This document shows, piece after piece, positions 1-8,571 of a stretch of 64,000 nucleotides of DNA. Position 1 is the first letter of the stretch. Every line of letters begins with the position of its first letter. This DNA comes from Ruminococcus sp. (GTDB lineage Bacteria; Bacillota; Clostridia; Oscillospirales; Ruminococcaceae): positions 124,001 to 188,000 of the forward strand of contig JAFVFL010000019.1 of NCBI GenBank assembly GCA_017475555.1, written 5' to 3'. A model generated the notes under the pieces. The model saw only the letters and a list, made by a program, of their open reading frames with translations, did no database searches and was not told the origin of the DNA. Position numbers and translations under genes: made by a program.

Positions 1-237
1 GCTGATACGGAGGAGAATCTCCGCTTTTCAAAGAGGGTCGCAGCTGAGAACGGTCTCCCCGGCGATATCACAATAGTTACAGACGGCTTTCACCAGCTGA
101 GGGCGGATATGCTTGCCCGTCAGGAGGGGCTGAGGGCCTACAATATATCGGCAAGAACTCCGGCGTGGCTGCTGCCTACCTACTGGGTGAGGGAGTGGTT
201 CGGAGTTGCATTCTACGCTGTTTTCGGAGGGAAATGA
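1..237 (+). CDS. YdcF-like (DUF218) protein, C-terminal fragment
   Basis: An open frame runs from the first base to a TGA at 235-237 and gives the last 78 residues of a protein whose start lies outside the window. The segments TEENL, VTDGFHQLRA and VREWFG match the C-terminal half of the DUF218/YdcF/SanA fold: the family's conserved S/T-E-N, T-x-x-x-H-x-x-R-A and R-E-W signatures. These are envelope-associated proteins with a Rossmann-like DUF218 domain whose chemistry is poorly known. The stop lies 1 nt before the ATG of the peptidase gene, so the two are probably co-transcribed. Membrane segments, if any, are outside the window. Family call moderately sure; substrate unknown. Confidence 0.7.
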   Translation, partial: ADTEENLRFSKRVAAENGLPGDITIVTDGFHQLRADMLARQEGLRAYNISARTPAWLLPTYWVREWFGVAFYAVFGGK

Positions 238-238
238 T

Positions 239-3200
239 ATGAGAGCTATCTCCAGAGCTGCTGCTGCTGTAACTGCGGCGGCAGTATTTTCTTTTATGCA
301 GGTGCCGCTTGCCGGCATAGCTGTCAGTACGCCGGAGCTGACCATACCCACGGCTCCCGAAGCCTCCAATCCGGAGGGAAGGTATTCTCTGTCGCTGCCT
401 GTGCTGCACGGTCTGCGTGATGATGACGCTCCGGGAGAGGTAACTATCGGCGGTATATATGCTGAGATGAACAGAATGACAGACCTTTACGGCAGTCTTG
501 ATTCGCTCCCGCCGAGCTTCAGCCTGCGTGACGAGGGTACTATGTCACCGGTGCGGGATCAGTCGGGCTATGGTACGTGCTGGGCACATTCCGCTGTGGC
601 AAGTGCGGAGTCCTGGCTTTTCCACACTCTCCCGGCAGTTGATCTTTCAGAGTTCCACACTGCGTACTACACCTACTACAACGACCCGATGACGATGTAC
701 ATGACGGACAAGGATATATTGCAGATAGGCGGAACTGCGGACTATATCGTGAATCTCTGGGCACACGGGACAGGCCCGGTGTCGGAAAGGGTGCTGCCCT
801 ACGGCGACCTTGAAACGCTTGCCGCAGAAAAGCTCACGCTGTCCGCCGGCAGAGAGTACAGTCTTGAAAATGCCTATCTTTTTGATTATTCATACGAGCG
901 TGAGAACGAGGACGAGGTGAACAGCCTTGTCAAGCAGTTCGTCTACAGCGGTCATGCCGTAGATGTGAGCTTCTGTGCAAATTCGTATCTGTATTACAGC
1001 ACGGCATACAGCAGCACAAACTGCGACCGTCCGGCGAGATTTGCCACTCATTCAGTGGCGATCGCAGGCTGGGACGACAGCTTCCCGAAGGAGAATTTCA
1101 GAGTACAGCCGGAAAATGACGGAGCATGGCTCGTCAAGAACAGCTGGGGGAGCGGATACGGCGACGGCGGCTATATCTGGATATCGTATGAGGACAGGTC
1201 ACTGTGTGAATTTGCGGTGTACGAGCTTGGCGATGCGGCAGAATACGACCTGTCGTGGCATATGGGCAATTATGTGCCGACGCAGAGCCTTTCAGCCCAC
1301 AGCAGCGATAATACCGGCGAACCGTCATATATGGCAGGCATATATACCGCAGGTGAGAACGATCAAATCGGTGCGATAGGCATATACACAAGGCAGCCTG
1401 ACACGAGCTATGAGATAACGATATATTCCGGGCTTACTGACCCGGCTGACCCAGCGTCCGGAACGCCCTCGGCGGTAACGAGGGGCGAGATCGCTCTCAC
1501 GGGCTATCACACGCTGCGTCTTGATGACTTTGTACCGGTAGAAGAGGGGCTTTTCGGCGTAGTCGTGAAGATGTACAGTCCGGAGTCGGATTATGTTATC
1601 CCGGCTGAATGCTGTATAGCAGTCACCAATTCTGAGACGGGCGAGGTGACGAGCCTTACGTCATACTCCACGTATGAGCAGATAATCAACAGTATCAGCC
1701 CCGGCGAGAGCTTCTACAGTGCTGACGGAGCCAACTGGACTGACATATGCGGTGACGACTATCATTACACCGACGAAGAAGAGCAGATACTTCTTGATTC
1801 GGTGTACAGGCAGCTCATTGAGGGTATCTCGCCCGACGATGCAAATGAGATGCAGTCCATAGATGCGGTCATGAAGCGTTACAAGACAATGTTCTCCGAG
1901 GGAGAGACCGGTGCGTATATGGGGCATATACCGCTCGATGTCTACGGCGACACGGAGGGGAAGGTCATATTCTCCCGTGACAGCGGAATGGTCAGGGACG
2001 GCGAAACGATATCGCTCAGAGCCGTCGGCGGCGGAGAGATACACTACGTTGACAGCAGCGGGACTGAAATGCTGTACACAGAGCCTTTAAAAATAGAGCA
2101 GGAGACGGAGATAATGGCGTTTACCCGTGAGGATATGCAGGTCTGGAAGTATTATGTACCGGAAAAGGCACCGCTCATCAGTCTGAGCGTGCTGGCGGGG
2201 GACAGTACCGATGAGGCTGAGCTTACCATGCCTCCGGCGGACGTTATATCCGGAGAGATAGGCGTTATGATAGATTCAGACGTCACGAGCATAAGGATAA
2301 AGGCGGTATCGAACGGCAGCATCACAGTTGACGGACAGACTGCGGTGAGCGGAGAATATACCGGGGATATCGACATTTCCGGCGTTGACAGCATAACGGT
2401 AACGGCAGCTCAGGACGGCTTCCCGGACAATGAGATAACTCTGCTGCTGAACAGAAGGTACGGCGTTATCGACCCGGAGACCGGTATAATAACGATACAC
2501 GGCGGATATAGCGCAACAGCTGAGGACGGTACCCTGATAGAGAGCGGCAGCTCTGTTATGGATCACGCCGGAGAGACGCTTATTGTGTACAGCAGCGACG
2601 GAACAGAGGAGCTGGACTATATTTTCGTGCCGCAAAAGGCAGATGTGAGCGGTCTTGTGATAGACTATGCAGGCGAGGCACTTTCCGGTATCCCTCAGGA
2701 GCTTGTGAATGAGCTTGAATACGCTGTGACGGACGAGCCGACGGAGGAGGACTGGCACAGTGCGGAAATGCGGCTGATCTTTGCCGAAGAGGTCGGGCTT
2801 GCAGTTATTCCGGGCGAGACGATAAGTCTGAGGGTAAGGGCGAGTGAGCAGCATTTTGCAGGCGAAACGGTCGTGTACAATATCCCCGCTGCACCTGCCG
2901 CACCGGAGAAAGTGCCGGAGTACAGGCTTGACGGAAGGGATATCATCGTAACAGACGAGAGGTTTGAGGCTGCACCGAAGCCGGAGGCATACGGGCACTT
3001 TGTCGAGGCAGCGTGTGATCTCTACGGCTACAGCGACCTTGAGCAGTTCAGGGAGCTGCTTTCGGCGAGGTATGGTGCAGCAGATTCGCAGGAGCTGATG
3101 GATGCAATGGCGATATACTGGGACGATACAGCAAGAACGGGGGAAACGGCGACGTTTCGCATAAAGGCTTCGGACGATTCATTTGCATCGGCGATCCTCA

Positions 3201-3442
3201 CGGCAGTGCTGTATGCTCCGGGAGACGTAAATCAGGACGGATTTGTGGATTCAACGGACGCAAGCGATATTCTTGTACACTATGCAGACACGGCAACAGG
3301 CGGCAGCGGAACGATAGCTGAGGAGCTAAGGGGCTATGCGGACATGGATGGCAGCGGTATAATTGACTCTGCGGATGCGAGCATGATACTTACGATCTAT
3401 GCGGCACTTTCCACACAGACCACGCAGACCGTGCAGGAATGA
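239..3442 (+). CDS. Secreted papain-like (C1A) cysteine peptidase with C-terminal dockerin
   Basis: 1067 residues. The ATG at 239 is preceded by GGAGG at 226-230. Residues 1-30 form a signal peptide. The C1A core shows Cys114 in SGYGTCWAHSAV, His271 in THSVAIAGWDD and Asn301 in VKNSWGSGYG, giving the complete papain Cys-His-Asn triad. It is followed by a beta-rich region of the kind seen after gut C1A peptidases (lectin-like) and by repetitive beta domains to about residue 990. Residues 995-1060 form a two-repeat dockerin (GDVNQDGFVDSTDAS and YADMDGSGIIDSADAS) with calcium-loop spacing. Such proteins are exported and dock onto cohesin scaffoldins. No large extra propeptide is evident between the signal peptide and the triad. 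Its substrate, whether plant cell-wall protein, host protein or a cellulosome component, cannot be read from sequence. It probably shares an mRNA with the YdcF-like gene. Confidence 0.88.
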   Translation: MRAISRAAAAVTAAAVFSFMQVPLAGIAVSTPELTIPTAPEASNPEGRYSLSLPVLHGLRDDDAPGEVTIGGIYAEMNRMTDLYGSLDSLPPSFSLRDEGTMSPVRDQSGYGTCWAHSAVASAESWLFHTLPAVDLSEFHTAYYTYYNDPMTMYMTDKDILQIGGTADYIVNLWAHGTGPVSERVLPYGDLETLAAEKLTLSAGREYSLENAYLFDYSYERENEDEVNSLVKQFVYSGHAVDVSFCANSYLYYSTAYSSTNCDRPARFATHSVAIAGWDDSFPKENFRVQPENDGAWLVKNSWGSGYGDGGYIWISYEDRSLCEFAVYELGDAAEYDLSWHMGNYVPTQSLSAHSSDNTGEPSYMAGIYTAGENDQIGAIGIYTRQPDTSYEITIYSGLTDPADPASGTPSAVTRGEIALTGYHTLRLDDFVPVEEGLFGVVVKMYSPESDYVIPAECCIAVTNSETGEVTSLTSYSTYEQIINSISPGESFYSADGANWTDICGDDYHYTDEEEQILLDSVYRQLIEGISPDDANEMQSIDAVMKRYKTMFSEGETGAYMGHIPLDVYGDTEGKVIFSRDSGMVRDGETISLRAVGGGEIHYVDSSGTEMLYTEPLKIEQETEIMAFTREDMQVWKYYVPEKAPLISLSVLAGDSTDEAELTMPPADVISGEIGVMIDSDVTSIRIKAVSNGSITVDGQTAVSGEYTGDIDISGVDSITVTAAQDGFPDNEITLLLNRRYGVIDPETGIITIHGGYSATAEDGTLIESGSSVMDHAGETLIVYSSDGTEELDYIFVPQKADVSGLVIDYAGEALSGIPQELVNELEYAVTDEPTEEDWHSAEMRLIFAEEVGLAVIPGETISLRVRASEQHFAGETVVYNIPAAPAAPEKVPEYRLDGRDIIVTDERFEAAPKPEAYGHFVEAACDLYGYSDLEQFRELLSARYGAADSQELMDAMAIYWDDTARTGETATFRIKASDDSFASAILTAVLYAPGDVNQDGFVDSTDASDILVHYADTATGGSGTIAEELRGYADMDGSGIIDSADASMILTIYAALSTQTTQTVQE

Positions 3443-3664
3443 CAAAACCAACAAAAAAACAGATGTTTTTTCGTCAGAATATTGGAATCATTGGGCAAAT
3501 GCAATAAATCTCAGGTCTGCTATATGTGAAATAGAGTCAAAAAATGTCAGTTACCAAATTGTAACTTTTGAAATATGTTTCCGAGAAATATGTGATAATG
3601 GACGAAAAAATGCTGTTGAAACTATACAGACTGCTCAAAAAATATTAAAGAATGATTCAAGGCA
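3443..3664. other. AT-rich intergenic stretch
   Basis: About 220 bp between the peptidase stop and the promoter of the sugar importer. It is AT-rich and shows no convincing gene. Near the start an A-run/T-run dyad (AAAAAACA-GA-TGTTTTTT, about 3455-3472) could serve as a weak terminator for the peptidase mRNA. Nothing else was recognised. Confidence 0.35.
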
Positions 3665-3693
3665 TTGACTTTGACGAAAAAATAAGTTATATT
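3665..3693 (+). promoter_or_regulatory. Sigma-A promoter of the sugar ABC importer
   Basis: TTGACT at 3665-3670, a 17-nt spacer and TATATT at 3688-3693. Initiation would fall near 3700, leaving a leader of about 335 nt before the ATG at 4036. Confidence 0.7.
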
Positions 3694-3700
3694 TGAATTA

Positions 3701-4020
3701 AAGCAGGGGCGGGAAGGGCGTAGACCCCGAAGGCTTTCTGCAATACGTACCAACCGGTACGTACACAGCAGCGGTCTGATCCGGCGGTGCCGGAATCGAG
3801 TGCTGCCGTGCCTGTCAGTACACCTGAGCATGAGAATCATGCGTCTGACTTCCCTGATACTGCCGGACAGCCAGCGTCCTGAGCGAGTACATTCGCCGGA
3901 CAGAGCCTGAAGGGAGTGGCAGGAGCAGCAGGCTCCACGACAGGAGAGAAACCATCTTTCATAGCTGCGTTTATGCTCATTAAATAGTTATTATGGCATA
4001 TCCCCACGCAGCACATTTTA
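3701..4020 (+). ncRNA. Multi-stem structured leader RNA (unassigned)
   Basis: A G+C-rich, non-coding block between a good promoter and the binding-protein gene. Stems visible by eye: AGACC 3722-3726 with GGTCT 3773-3777, enclosing CTGC/GCAG (3738-3741/3768-3771) and a perfect 8-bp hairpin TACGTACC-AACC-GGTACGTA (3744-3763); TCCGGC-GGT-GCCGGA (3780-3794); GTCAG/CTGAC (3814-3818/3845-3849) enclosing GCATGA-GAA-TCATGC (3828-3842); GGAC/GTCC (3865-3879); GCGA/TCGC (3883-3896); GGAGC/GCTCC (3922-3936); GCTGCGT/ACGCAGC (3964-3970/4006-4012) enclosing TATGC/GCATA. The last stem ends 8 nt before the Shine-Dalgarno AGGAGG at 4021. There is no poly-U terminator. It could be a cis-regulatory leader or an independent ncRNA read through into the operon. 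I cannot assign it to a known family by eye. Confidence 0.55.
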
Positions 4021-4035
4021 AGGAGGAAAAATCTG

Positions 4036-5532
4036 ATGAACACACTTAAGAAGACACTTGCACTCGTAGCAACTATGGCTATGGCTGCAACTGCTTTCGC
4101 ATCATGCGGAAGCGACTCATCAAGCTCAACTTCTGAGTCCAAGGCTGATTCTTCAAGCAGCGAGGCTGCTGAGGACAATTCAGGGGACGAGTCCTCTGAG
4201 GCTGAGGAGTCTGAGGCTGAGGAGAAGCCTGATGTAGCGGCTGAGAGCGGAGACATCTCTGCTGACGTTGCTACAGGCGGCGACACATTCACAGTAGCTG
4301 CTTGGAACGCAGACGATGTTCCTTACCTCATCGCTCAGTGGAAGGGCATTTCTTTCGACACTATCGCTGATGACCTTGCTAACGGCAACGTTGAGGGTAT
4401 CGACTTCATCAACTTCGGTGTAGGCGGCGGCGACGCAGCTGAGAAGTATGATCAGCTCTTCCAGGCTGGTTCTGACCTCGATGTTTACTTCTGCGAGGCT
4501 GACTGGGCACTCAAGTACATAAACGACGACACTAAGACTCTTGCACTCTCTGAGCTCGGTCTTGGCGACAGCGATTTCGCTAACATCTACAGCTACACCG
4601 ATGAGATTGGCAAGGACAGCAACGGAATCCGTAAGGGCGTTTCATGGCAGGCTGCAGCAGGCGGTTTCTACTACAGAAAGGATCTTGCTGAGCAGTACCT
4701 CGGTGCTACAACTCCTGATGAGATGCAGGCACAGATCAGCAACTGGGCTGATTTCGTAACAGCTGCTAAGACTGTAAACGAGCAGTCTGGCGGTAAGACA
4801 GCTCTCGCTGATACACTCGGCGGTATGTGGCAGGCTTACGCTTGCGGCAGAAAGACACCTTGGGTTGTTGACAACACTCTCCAGATAGACGACTTCTGCG
4901 AGGAGTTCGCTAAGACAGCTAAGGAGCTCTGGGACAACGGCGGTATCACAAAGAACAGCCAGTGGTCTGATGAGTGGACTGCTGCTGGTACAAACGACAG
5001 CTGCATGGGTTACTTCGTATCTACATGGGGCTTCGGTGGCTTCGCTCTCGACGCTGCAGGCGGCGAGGACGGTTCAGCATATGGTCTCTGGAACGTATGC
5101 GAGGGCCCGCAGGCATTCTTCTGGGGCGGTACATGGATCGTTGTTAACCCTGCTACAGATAACGGTGACCTCGCTCGTGAGTTCATTGTTTCTGCTACTT
5201 CTGATGAGGCTCAGCTCGCTGACTACGCAGTTAAGAAGCCTGAGTATGTAAACAACAGCAAGGTTATGGATGATCTTATCAGCTCTAACACAGTATTCAA
5301 CGAGAAGATCACAAACAACCTCGGCGGACAGAACTTCTATGAGGCTCTCGCTGAGAACGCTAAGACAATCGACTTCAAGGGACTTATCACTCCTTACGAT
5401 GCAACGATCAAGACTGACTTCATCGATGCAGTTAAGACTGAGTACCTTGAGGGTAGCGGTGACTGGGATGCTACAGTTGAGGCATTCAAGGACAAGATCG
5501 CTGAGGATGTTACAGCTATCAACGTTGACTAA
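4036..5532 (+). CDS. Sugar ABC transporter solute-binding lipoprotein
   Basis: 498 residues. A lipoprotein signal with lipobox AFASC (Cys24) is followed by a Ser/Glu/Asp-rich linker (about 25-80) and an extracellular solute-binding protein family 1 fold. Two MalFG-type permease genes follow directly, so this is the capture subunit of a carbohydrate importer anchored outside the membrane. AGGAGG at 4021-4026 sets the start. Codon choice is biased: Ala is almost entirely GCT/GCA, unlike the GCG/GCC-tolerant neighbours, which suggests very high expression. The ligand cannot be read from sequence; an oligosaccharide is likely given the organism. A long structured leader precedes it. Confidence 0.88.
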   Translation: MNTLKKTLALVATMAMAATAFASCGSDSSSSTSESKADSSSSEAAEDNSGDESSEAEESEAEEKPDVAAESGDISADVATGGDTFTVAAWNADDVPYLIAQWKGISFDTIADDLANGNVEGIDFINFGVGGGDAAEKYDQLFQAGSDLDVYFCEADWALKYINDDTKTLALSELGLGDSDFANIYSYTDEIGKDSNGIRKGVSWQAAAGGFYYRKDLAEQYLGATTPDEMQAQISNWADFVTAAKTVNEQSGGKTALADTLGGMWQAYACGRKTPWVVDNTLQIDDFCEEFAKTAKELWDNGGITKNSQWSDEWTAAGTNDSCMGYFVSTWGFGGFALDAAGGEDGSAYGLWNVCEGPQAFFWGGTWIVVNPATDNGDLAREFIVSATSDEAQLADYAVKKPEYVNNSKVMDDLISSNTVFNEKITNNLGGQNFYEALAENAKTIDFKGLITPYDATIKTDFIDAVKTEYLEGSGDWDATVEAFKDKIAEDVTAINVD

Positions 5533-5571
5533 TCTGTCAGCTTAACTCACTACAAAAACGTAATATTTATG

Positions 5572-5599
5572 CCTACGGGATACTTCGGTATTCCGTAGG
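5572..5599 (+). terminator. Intercistronic UUCG hairpin
   Basis: CCTACGGGATAC-TTCG-GTATTCCGTAGG, a 12-bp stem with a UUCG loop (one G-U pair), lies between the binding protein and the first permease. The tail TGTATATTTATTT is only partly U-rich, so it probably acts as a partial terminator or 3' stabiliser. That would keep the binding protein more abundant than the permeases. Confidence 0.65.
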
Positions 5600-5644
5600 T
5601 GTATATTTATTTAACAAATTACCTAATTTGAGAGGGTGTGTGTT

Positions 5645-6721
5645 ATGGCATCAGCTGCTCAGAGACGAATCAAATCAATCAGCTATGCGAAATACGGCTA
5701 TCTGTTCATTCTGCCGTTTTTTATCGTTTATTTCTTTTTCCAGTTATGGCCTCTGATAAACACCTTTATTCTTAGCTTTAAGGACTACACAGGTGATAAC
5801 TTTGTAGGTCTTGCTAACTACAAGGCTATTTTCCGCGGTATCGGCACCGAGACTGAGGGATTCAAGATCGCTGACAGAACCGCAAAGGCTATAAGCAAGA
5901 ATTTCTACCATTCCTTCGGCAATACTGTTATACTCTGGGTCGGAAACTTCATTCCTCAGATCATTCTGTCGCTCTCACTTGCAGTTTGGTTCACTGAGGC
6001 TAATCTGAAGATACCGGGCAAGGGCTTCTTTAAGATAGTAATGTATCTGCCGAATATCATCACAGCAGCTTCTGTTGCTGTACTCTTCCTTCAGCTCTGC
6101 GGTGAGGCTGAGAACACCCCTGGTGCTCTTAATCTTCTGCTCAGCAAAATGGGTATCGTAAGTCACGATACTGTTTCTGACAAATACGACACTGTTAAGT
6201 TTGTAACAGGTACCGCTCAGTCAAGAGTTGTCGTTATGTTCATTCAGACATGGCTCTGGTTCGGTAATACCATGATCATGCTCATGTCTGGTATCCAGGG
6301 TATCAACCCGTCACTGTTCGAGGCTGCAAGCATTGATGGCGCTACAGCCGGACAGGTTTTCAGAAAGATCACACTTCCTCTGCTCAGCCCTATCATGGCT
6401 TACACCCTTGTAACCTCCATGATCGGTGGTCTGCAGATGTTCGATATTCCTTACCTCTATCATAAGGATCCTAACAAGGTCAGTGACAACCTGAAAACGG
6501 TCGCTGTGTATATCTATGAGTATTTCCACGATCAGACCGACCCGAAGATGGGCTTTGCGGGTGCTGCATCAGTGCTTCTCTTCATCGTTACGCTTATCCT
6601 TGGCTGCATTGCGTTCTATCTGACACGTGATAAGGACGAGATCGCTAAGAAGAAGCAGCGCAAGAAGGTCGCTAAGCAGCTCAAGCAGCAGAATAAGCAG
6701 TTTGGAGGTCTGTCGATATGA
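5645..6721 (+). CDS. Sugar ABC transporter permease, MalF-type
   Basis: 358 residues. The ATG at 5645 has AGAGGG at 5631-5636 with 8-nt spacing; an in-frame GTG nine bases upstream would lack a usable Shine-Dalgarno. The protein starts with a cytoplasmic tail and first membrane helix at about 15-40, a family-typical long periplasmic-side loop, and further helices to about 330. The EAA loop (FEAASIDGATAGQVFRKITL) that contacts the ATPase lies near residue 225. The Lys-rich C-terminus is cytoplasmic. It overlaps the next permease by 4 nt (ATGA). No ATPase gene follows, so a shared MsmX/UgpC-type ATPase encoded elsewhere is inferred. Confidence 0.9.
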   Translation: MASAAQRRIKSISYAKYGYLFILPFFIVYFFFQLWPLINTFILSFKDYTGDNFVGLANYKAIFRGIGTETEGFKIADRTAKAISKNFYHSFGNTVILWVGNFIPQIILSLSLAVWFTEANLKIPGKGFFKIVMYLPNIITAASVAVLFLQLCGEAENTPGALNLLLSKMGIVSHDTVSDKYDTVKFVTGTAQSRVVVMFIQTWLWFGNTMIMLMSGIQGINPSLFEAASIDGATAGQVFRKITLPLLSPIMAYTLVTSMIGGLQMFDIPYLYHKDPNKVSDNLKTVAVYIYEYFHDQTDPKMGFAGAASVLLFIVTLILGCIAFYLTRDKDEIAKKKQRKKVAKQLKQQNKQFGGLSI

Positions 6722-7614
6722 GTAAAATGAAAGCAGTTTACGGCGAGGACAAGGGCAGCTATACCGCCAAGCTCAGGACTAAGTCCATTATTCTGACTAT
6801 CTGGTTCATTATACTGACCATTATATGTCTTCTCCCGATCTACATTCTTATAATCAACGCTACTCGTGAGTCATCTTCGATCGCTAACGGAGTATCTTTC
6901 CTCCCGGGTACAAATCTTGGAAAGAATATCACTAAGCTTTTCAAGGACGTAAACTACAACACAGTTTACAATGTATGGATAGGTTACAGAAACTCGTTCA
7001 TCATAACCGGTTTCTCAACTGTCTTTACAGTGTTCTTCTCAGCTATGACAGCTTACGGAATCCATGTATATGACTTCAAGCTCAAGGAGATCTCATATAC
7101 CGTAATACTTCTGGTAATGATGGTTCCAATGCAGGTTACATCTGCCGGTTTCGTAAACTTCATGCTCAAGCTTCACCTCACAGATACATACTGGCCGCTC
7201 ATACTCCCGGCTATTGCAGCACCTGCTGTTGTATACTTCATGCGTTCATACATGAAGTCCTCGTTCCCTCTTGATATCGTTGAGGCTGCGAGAATAGACG
7301 GATGCAGTGAGTTCAGGACTTTTGTTTCAATTGCGATCCCGATGATGAAGCCGGCTATCGCTGTACAGGCTATTTTCGCCTTCATAGCAAGCTGGAACAA
7401 CTTCTATACACCTAACATGATACTTATTTCTTCAAAGTTCAAGCAGAAGACTCTCCCGATGATGGTTTCTGCTATCCAGGCTTCGGATAAGTTCACTGAT
7501 TATGGTGCTATTTACCTTGCTATCGCTCTTTCGATACTTCCTATCGTTATCATCTACGTACTGCTCTCCAGATTTATCATTGCTGGTGTTGCACTCGGTG
7601 GTGTAAAGGAGTAA
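6718..7614 (+). CDS. Sugar ABC transporter permease, MalG-type
   Basis: 298 residues, about six membrane helices, and an EAA loop (VEAARIDGCSEFRTFVSIAI) near residue 185. It is the second half of the heterodimeric sugar permease, translationally coupled to the MalF-type partner by an ATGA overlap. A strong terminator follows. Length and topology are normal for the MalG/CUT1 family. Substrate unknown. Confidence 0.9.
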   Translation: MSKMKAVYGEDKGSYTAKLRTKSIILTIWFIILTIICLLPIYILIINATRESSSIANGVSFLPGTNLGKNITKLFKDVNYNTVYNVWIGYRNSFIITGFSTVFTVFFSAMTAYGIHVYDFKLKEISYTVILLVMMVPMQVTSAGFVNFMLKLHLTDTYWPLILPAIAAPAVVYFMRSYMKSSFPLDIVEAARIDGCSEFRTFVSIAIPMMKPAIAVQAIFAFIASWNNFYTPNMILISSKFKQKTLPMMVSAIQASDKFTDYGAIYLAIALSILPIVIIYVLLSRFIIAGVALGGVKE

Positions 7615-7656
7615 TCCTGAAAGCGACAATGCTTTGAGTAACATAATATGATTTAT

Positions 7657-7692
7657 AGAGCTGTGTAACTTCTCGTTGCACAGCTCTTTTTT
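7657..7692 (+). terminator. Rho-independent terminator of the sugar importer operon
   Basis: AGAGCTGTG with CACAGCTCT, extended by TAAC/GTTG, loop TTCTC, followed by a T-run at 7687-7692. Confidence 0.9.
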
Positions 7693-7728
7693 GCGTGTAT
7701 AAAAAATGCAGACGGATTCCGACTGCAA

Positions 7729-7759
7729 TAAAAACAGCCTGTGCGTCTGCACAGACTGT
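7729..7759 (-). terminator. Terminator of the ABC-2 exporter operon
   Basis: On the minus strand ACAG-CTGTGC-loop-GCACAG-CTGT (one internal mismatch) is followed by UUUUUAUUG (top-strand A-run 7729-7734). A T-run on the other side (7761-7766) may let it work on both strands. Confidence 0.75.
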
Positions 7760-7764
7760 ATTTT

Positions 7765-8568
7765 TTATGACCCTGTACCGCTGTACTTCGTCGCACCATA
7801 CATCCATATCCTGTAGCTGATAAGGAAGAAAACAACTCCAAAAACTGGTGACAGCCATGAGAGCAGCGGTACTTCATCAGGACGAAGTATCACAAGGCTC
7901 GGGTAGTAGGCGATAAACGCTATTGGCATGACGAATGTGAAAATAAAGCGGAATACCGGGCTGAATATCGTTATCGGATATTTCGCATAGTCCTTGAACC
8001 GGAATGCTAAGTCCAGCACGTAGAAGGAATTCTGTATCCAGAAGCACGTCGCCGCCGCCGCATTTTGCAGAGCGATCATGATAAGTGACGCAGTTATCAG
8101 GAACACTATCATTTTCAGCAGCATGAGCGGAGTGAACGCAAGTCCGATCTTCGCCCACGAATATGCGAGAGTACCGATACCGAATGCGAGCTGACCAAGC
8201 CCCTTGATGTCAAAGACCTCCGACTGATAGTAGAAAAACAAATTTATCGGCCGGAAGCAGTATTTGATGAAATCGCCGGAGTAGACATACTGCCGCAGAC
8301 TCCAGTTATTATCGAAGAAGCACTGTACTGGCGTGAGCGAAACAAGCGAAAAGCCGTATAGAAACAGCATTTCATAGTAGCTCCAGCCGTTGATCGACGG
8401 AAAGCTCCGGAAGAGGATCCAAAAGCTGATAAAGCCCGAAATATTGGTGAAGATCATACCAATGGTGGAAATGATGAAATCCGCACGGTAGCTCATTTTG
8501 CTCTTTAAGTCCTGTGCGAGTATCTTGCAGTATATCCGGAAATAGAAGCCTAAGCCTTTTCGTTTCAT
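7765..8568 (-). CDS. ABC-2 family exporter permease (second subunit)
   Basis: 267 residues with about six predicted membrane helices. It resembles the ABC-2 membrane 6 family (PF06182), whose members occur as two adjacent permeases next to one ATPase. Shine-Dalgarno GGAGG lies inside the end of the upstream gene, 3 nt away, so translation is coupled. It would form a heterodimeric export channel with the neighbouring 267-residue permease. Related systems are annotated as drug or viologen exporters, but the cargo here is not known. A terminator overlaps the 3' end. Confidence 0.8.
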   Translation of the reverse strand: MKRKGLGFYFRIYCKILAQDLKSKMSYRADFIISTIGMIFTNISGFISFWILFRSFPSINGWSYYEMLFLYGFSLVSLTPVQCFFDNNWSLRQYVYSGDFIKYCFRPINLFFYYQSEVFDIKGLGQLAFGIGTLAYSWAKIGLAFTPLMLLKMIVFLITASLIMIALQNAAAATCFWIQNSFYVLDLAFRFKDYAKYPITIFSPVFRFIFTFVMPIAFIAYYPSLVILRPDEVPLLSWLSPVFGVVFFLISYRIWMYGATKYSGTGS

Positions 8569-8571
8569 ATC

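Noticed and set aside
2276-2998. 240-codon open frame opposite the peptidase gene
   Set aside because: Cys/Arg-rich antisense frame with no homology; the peptidase-dockerin protein is continuous here.
3399-3668. 89-codon plus-strand frame after the peptidase
   Set aside because: It begins inside the dockerin coding sequence, has no Shine-Dalgarno, and ends at the next promoter; no recognisable protein.
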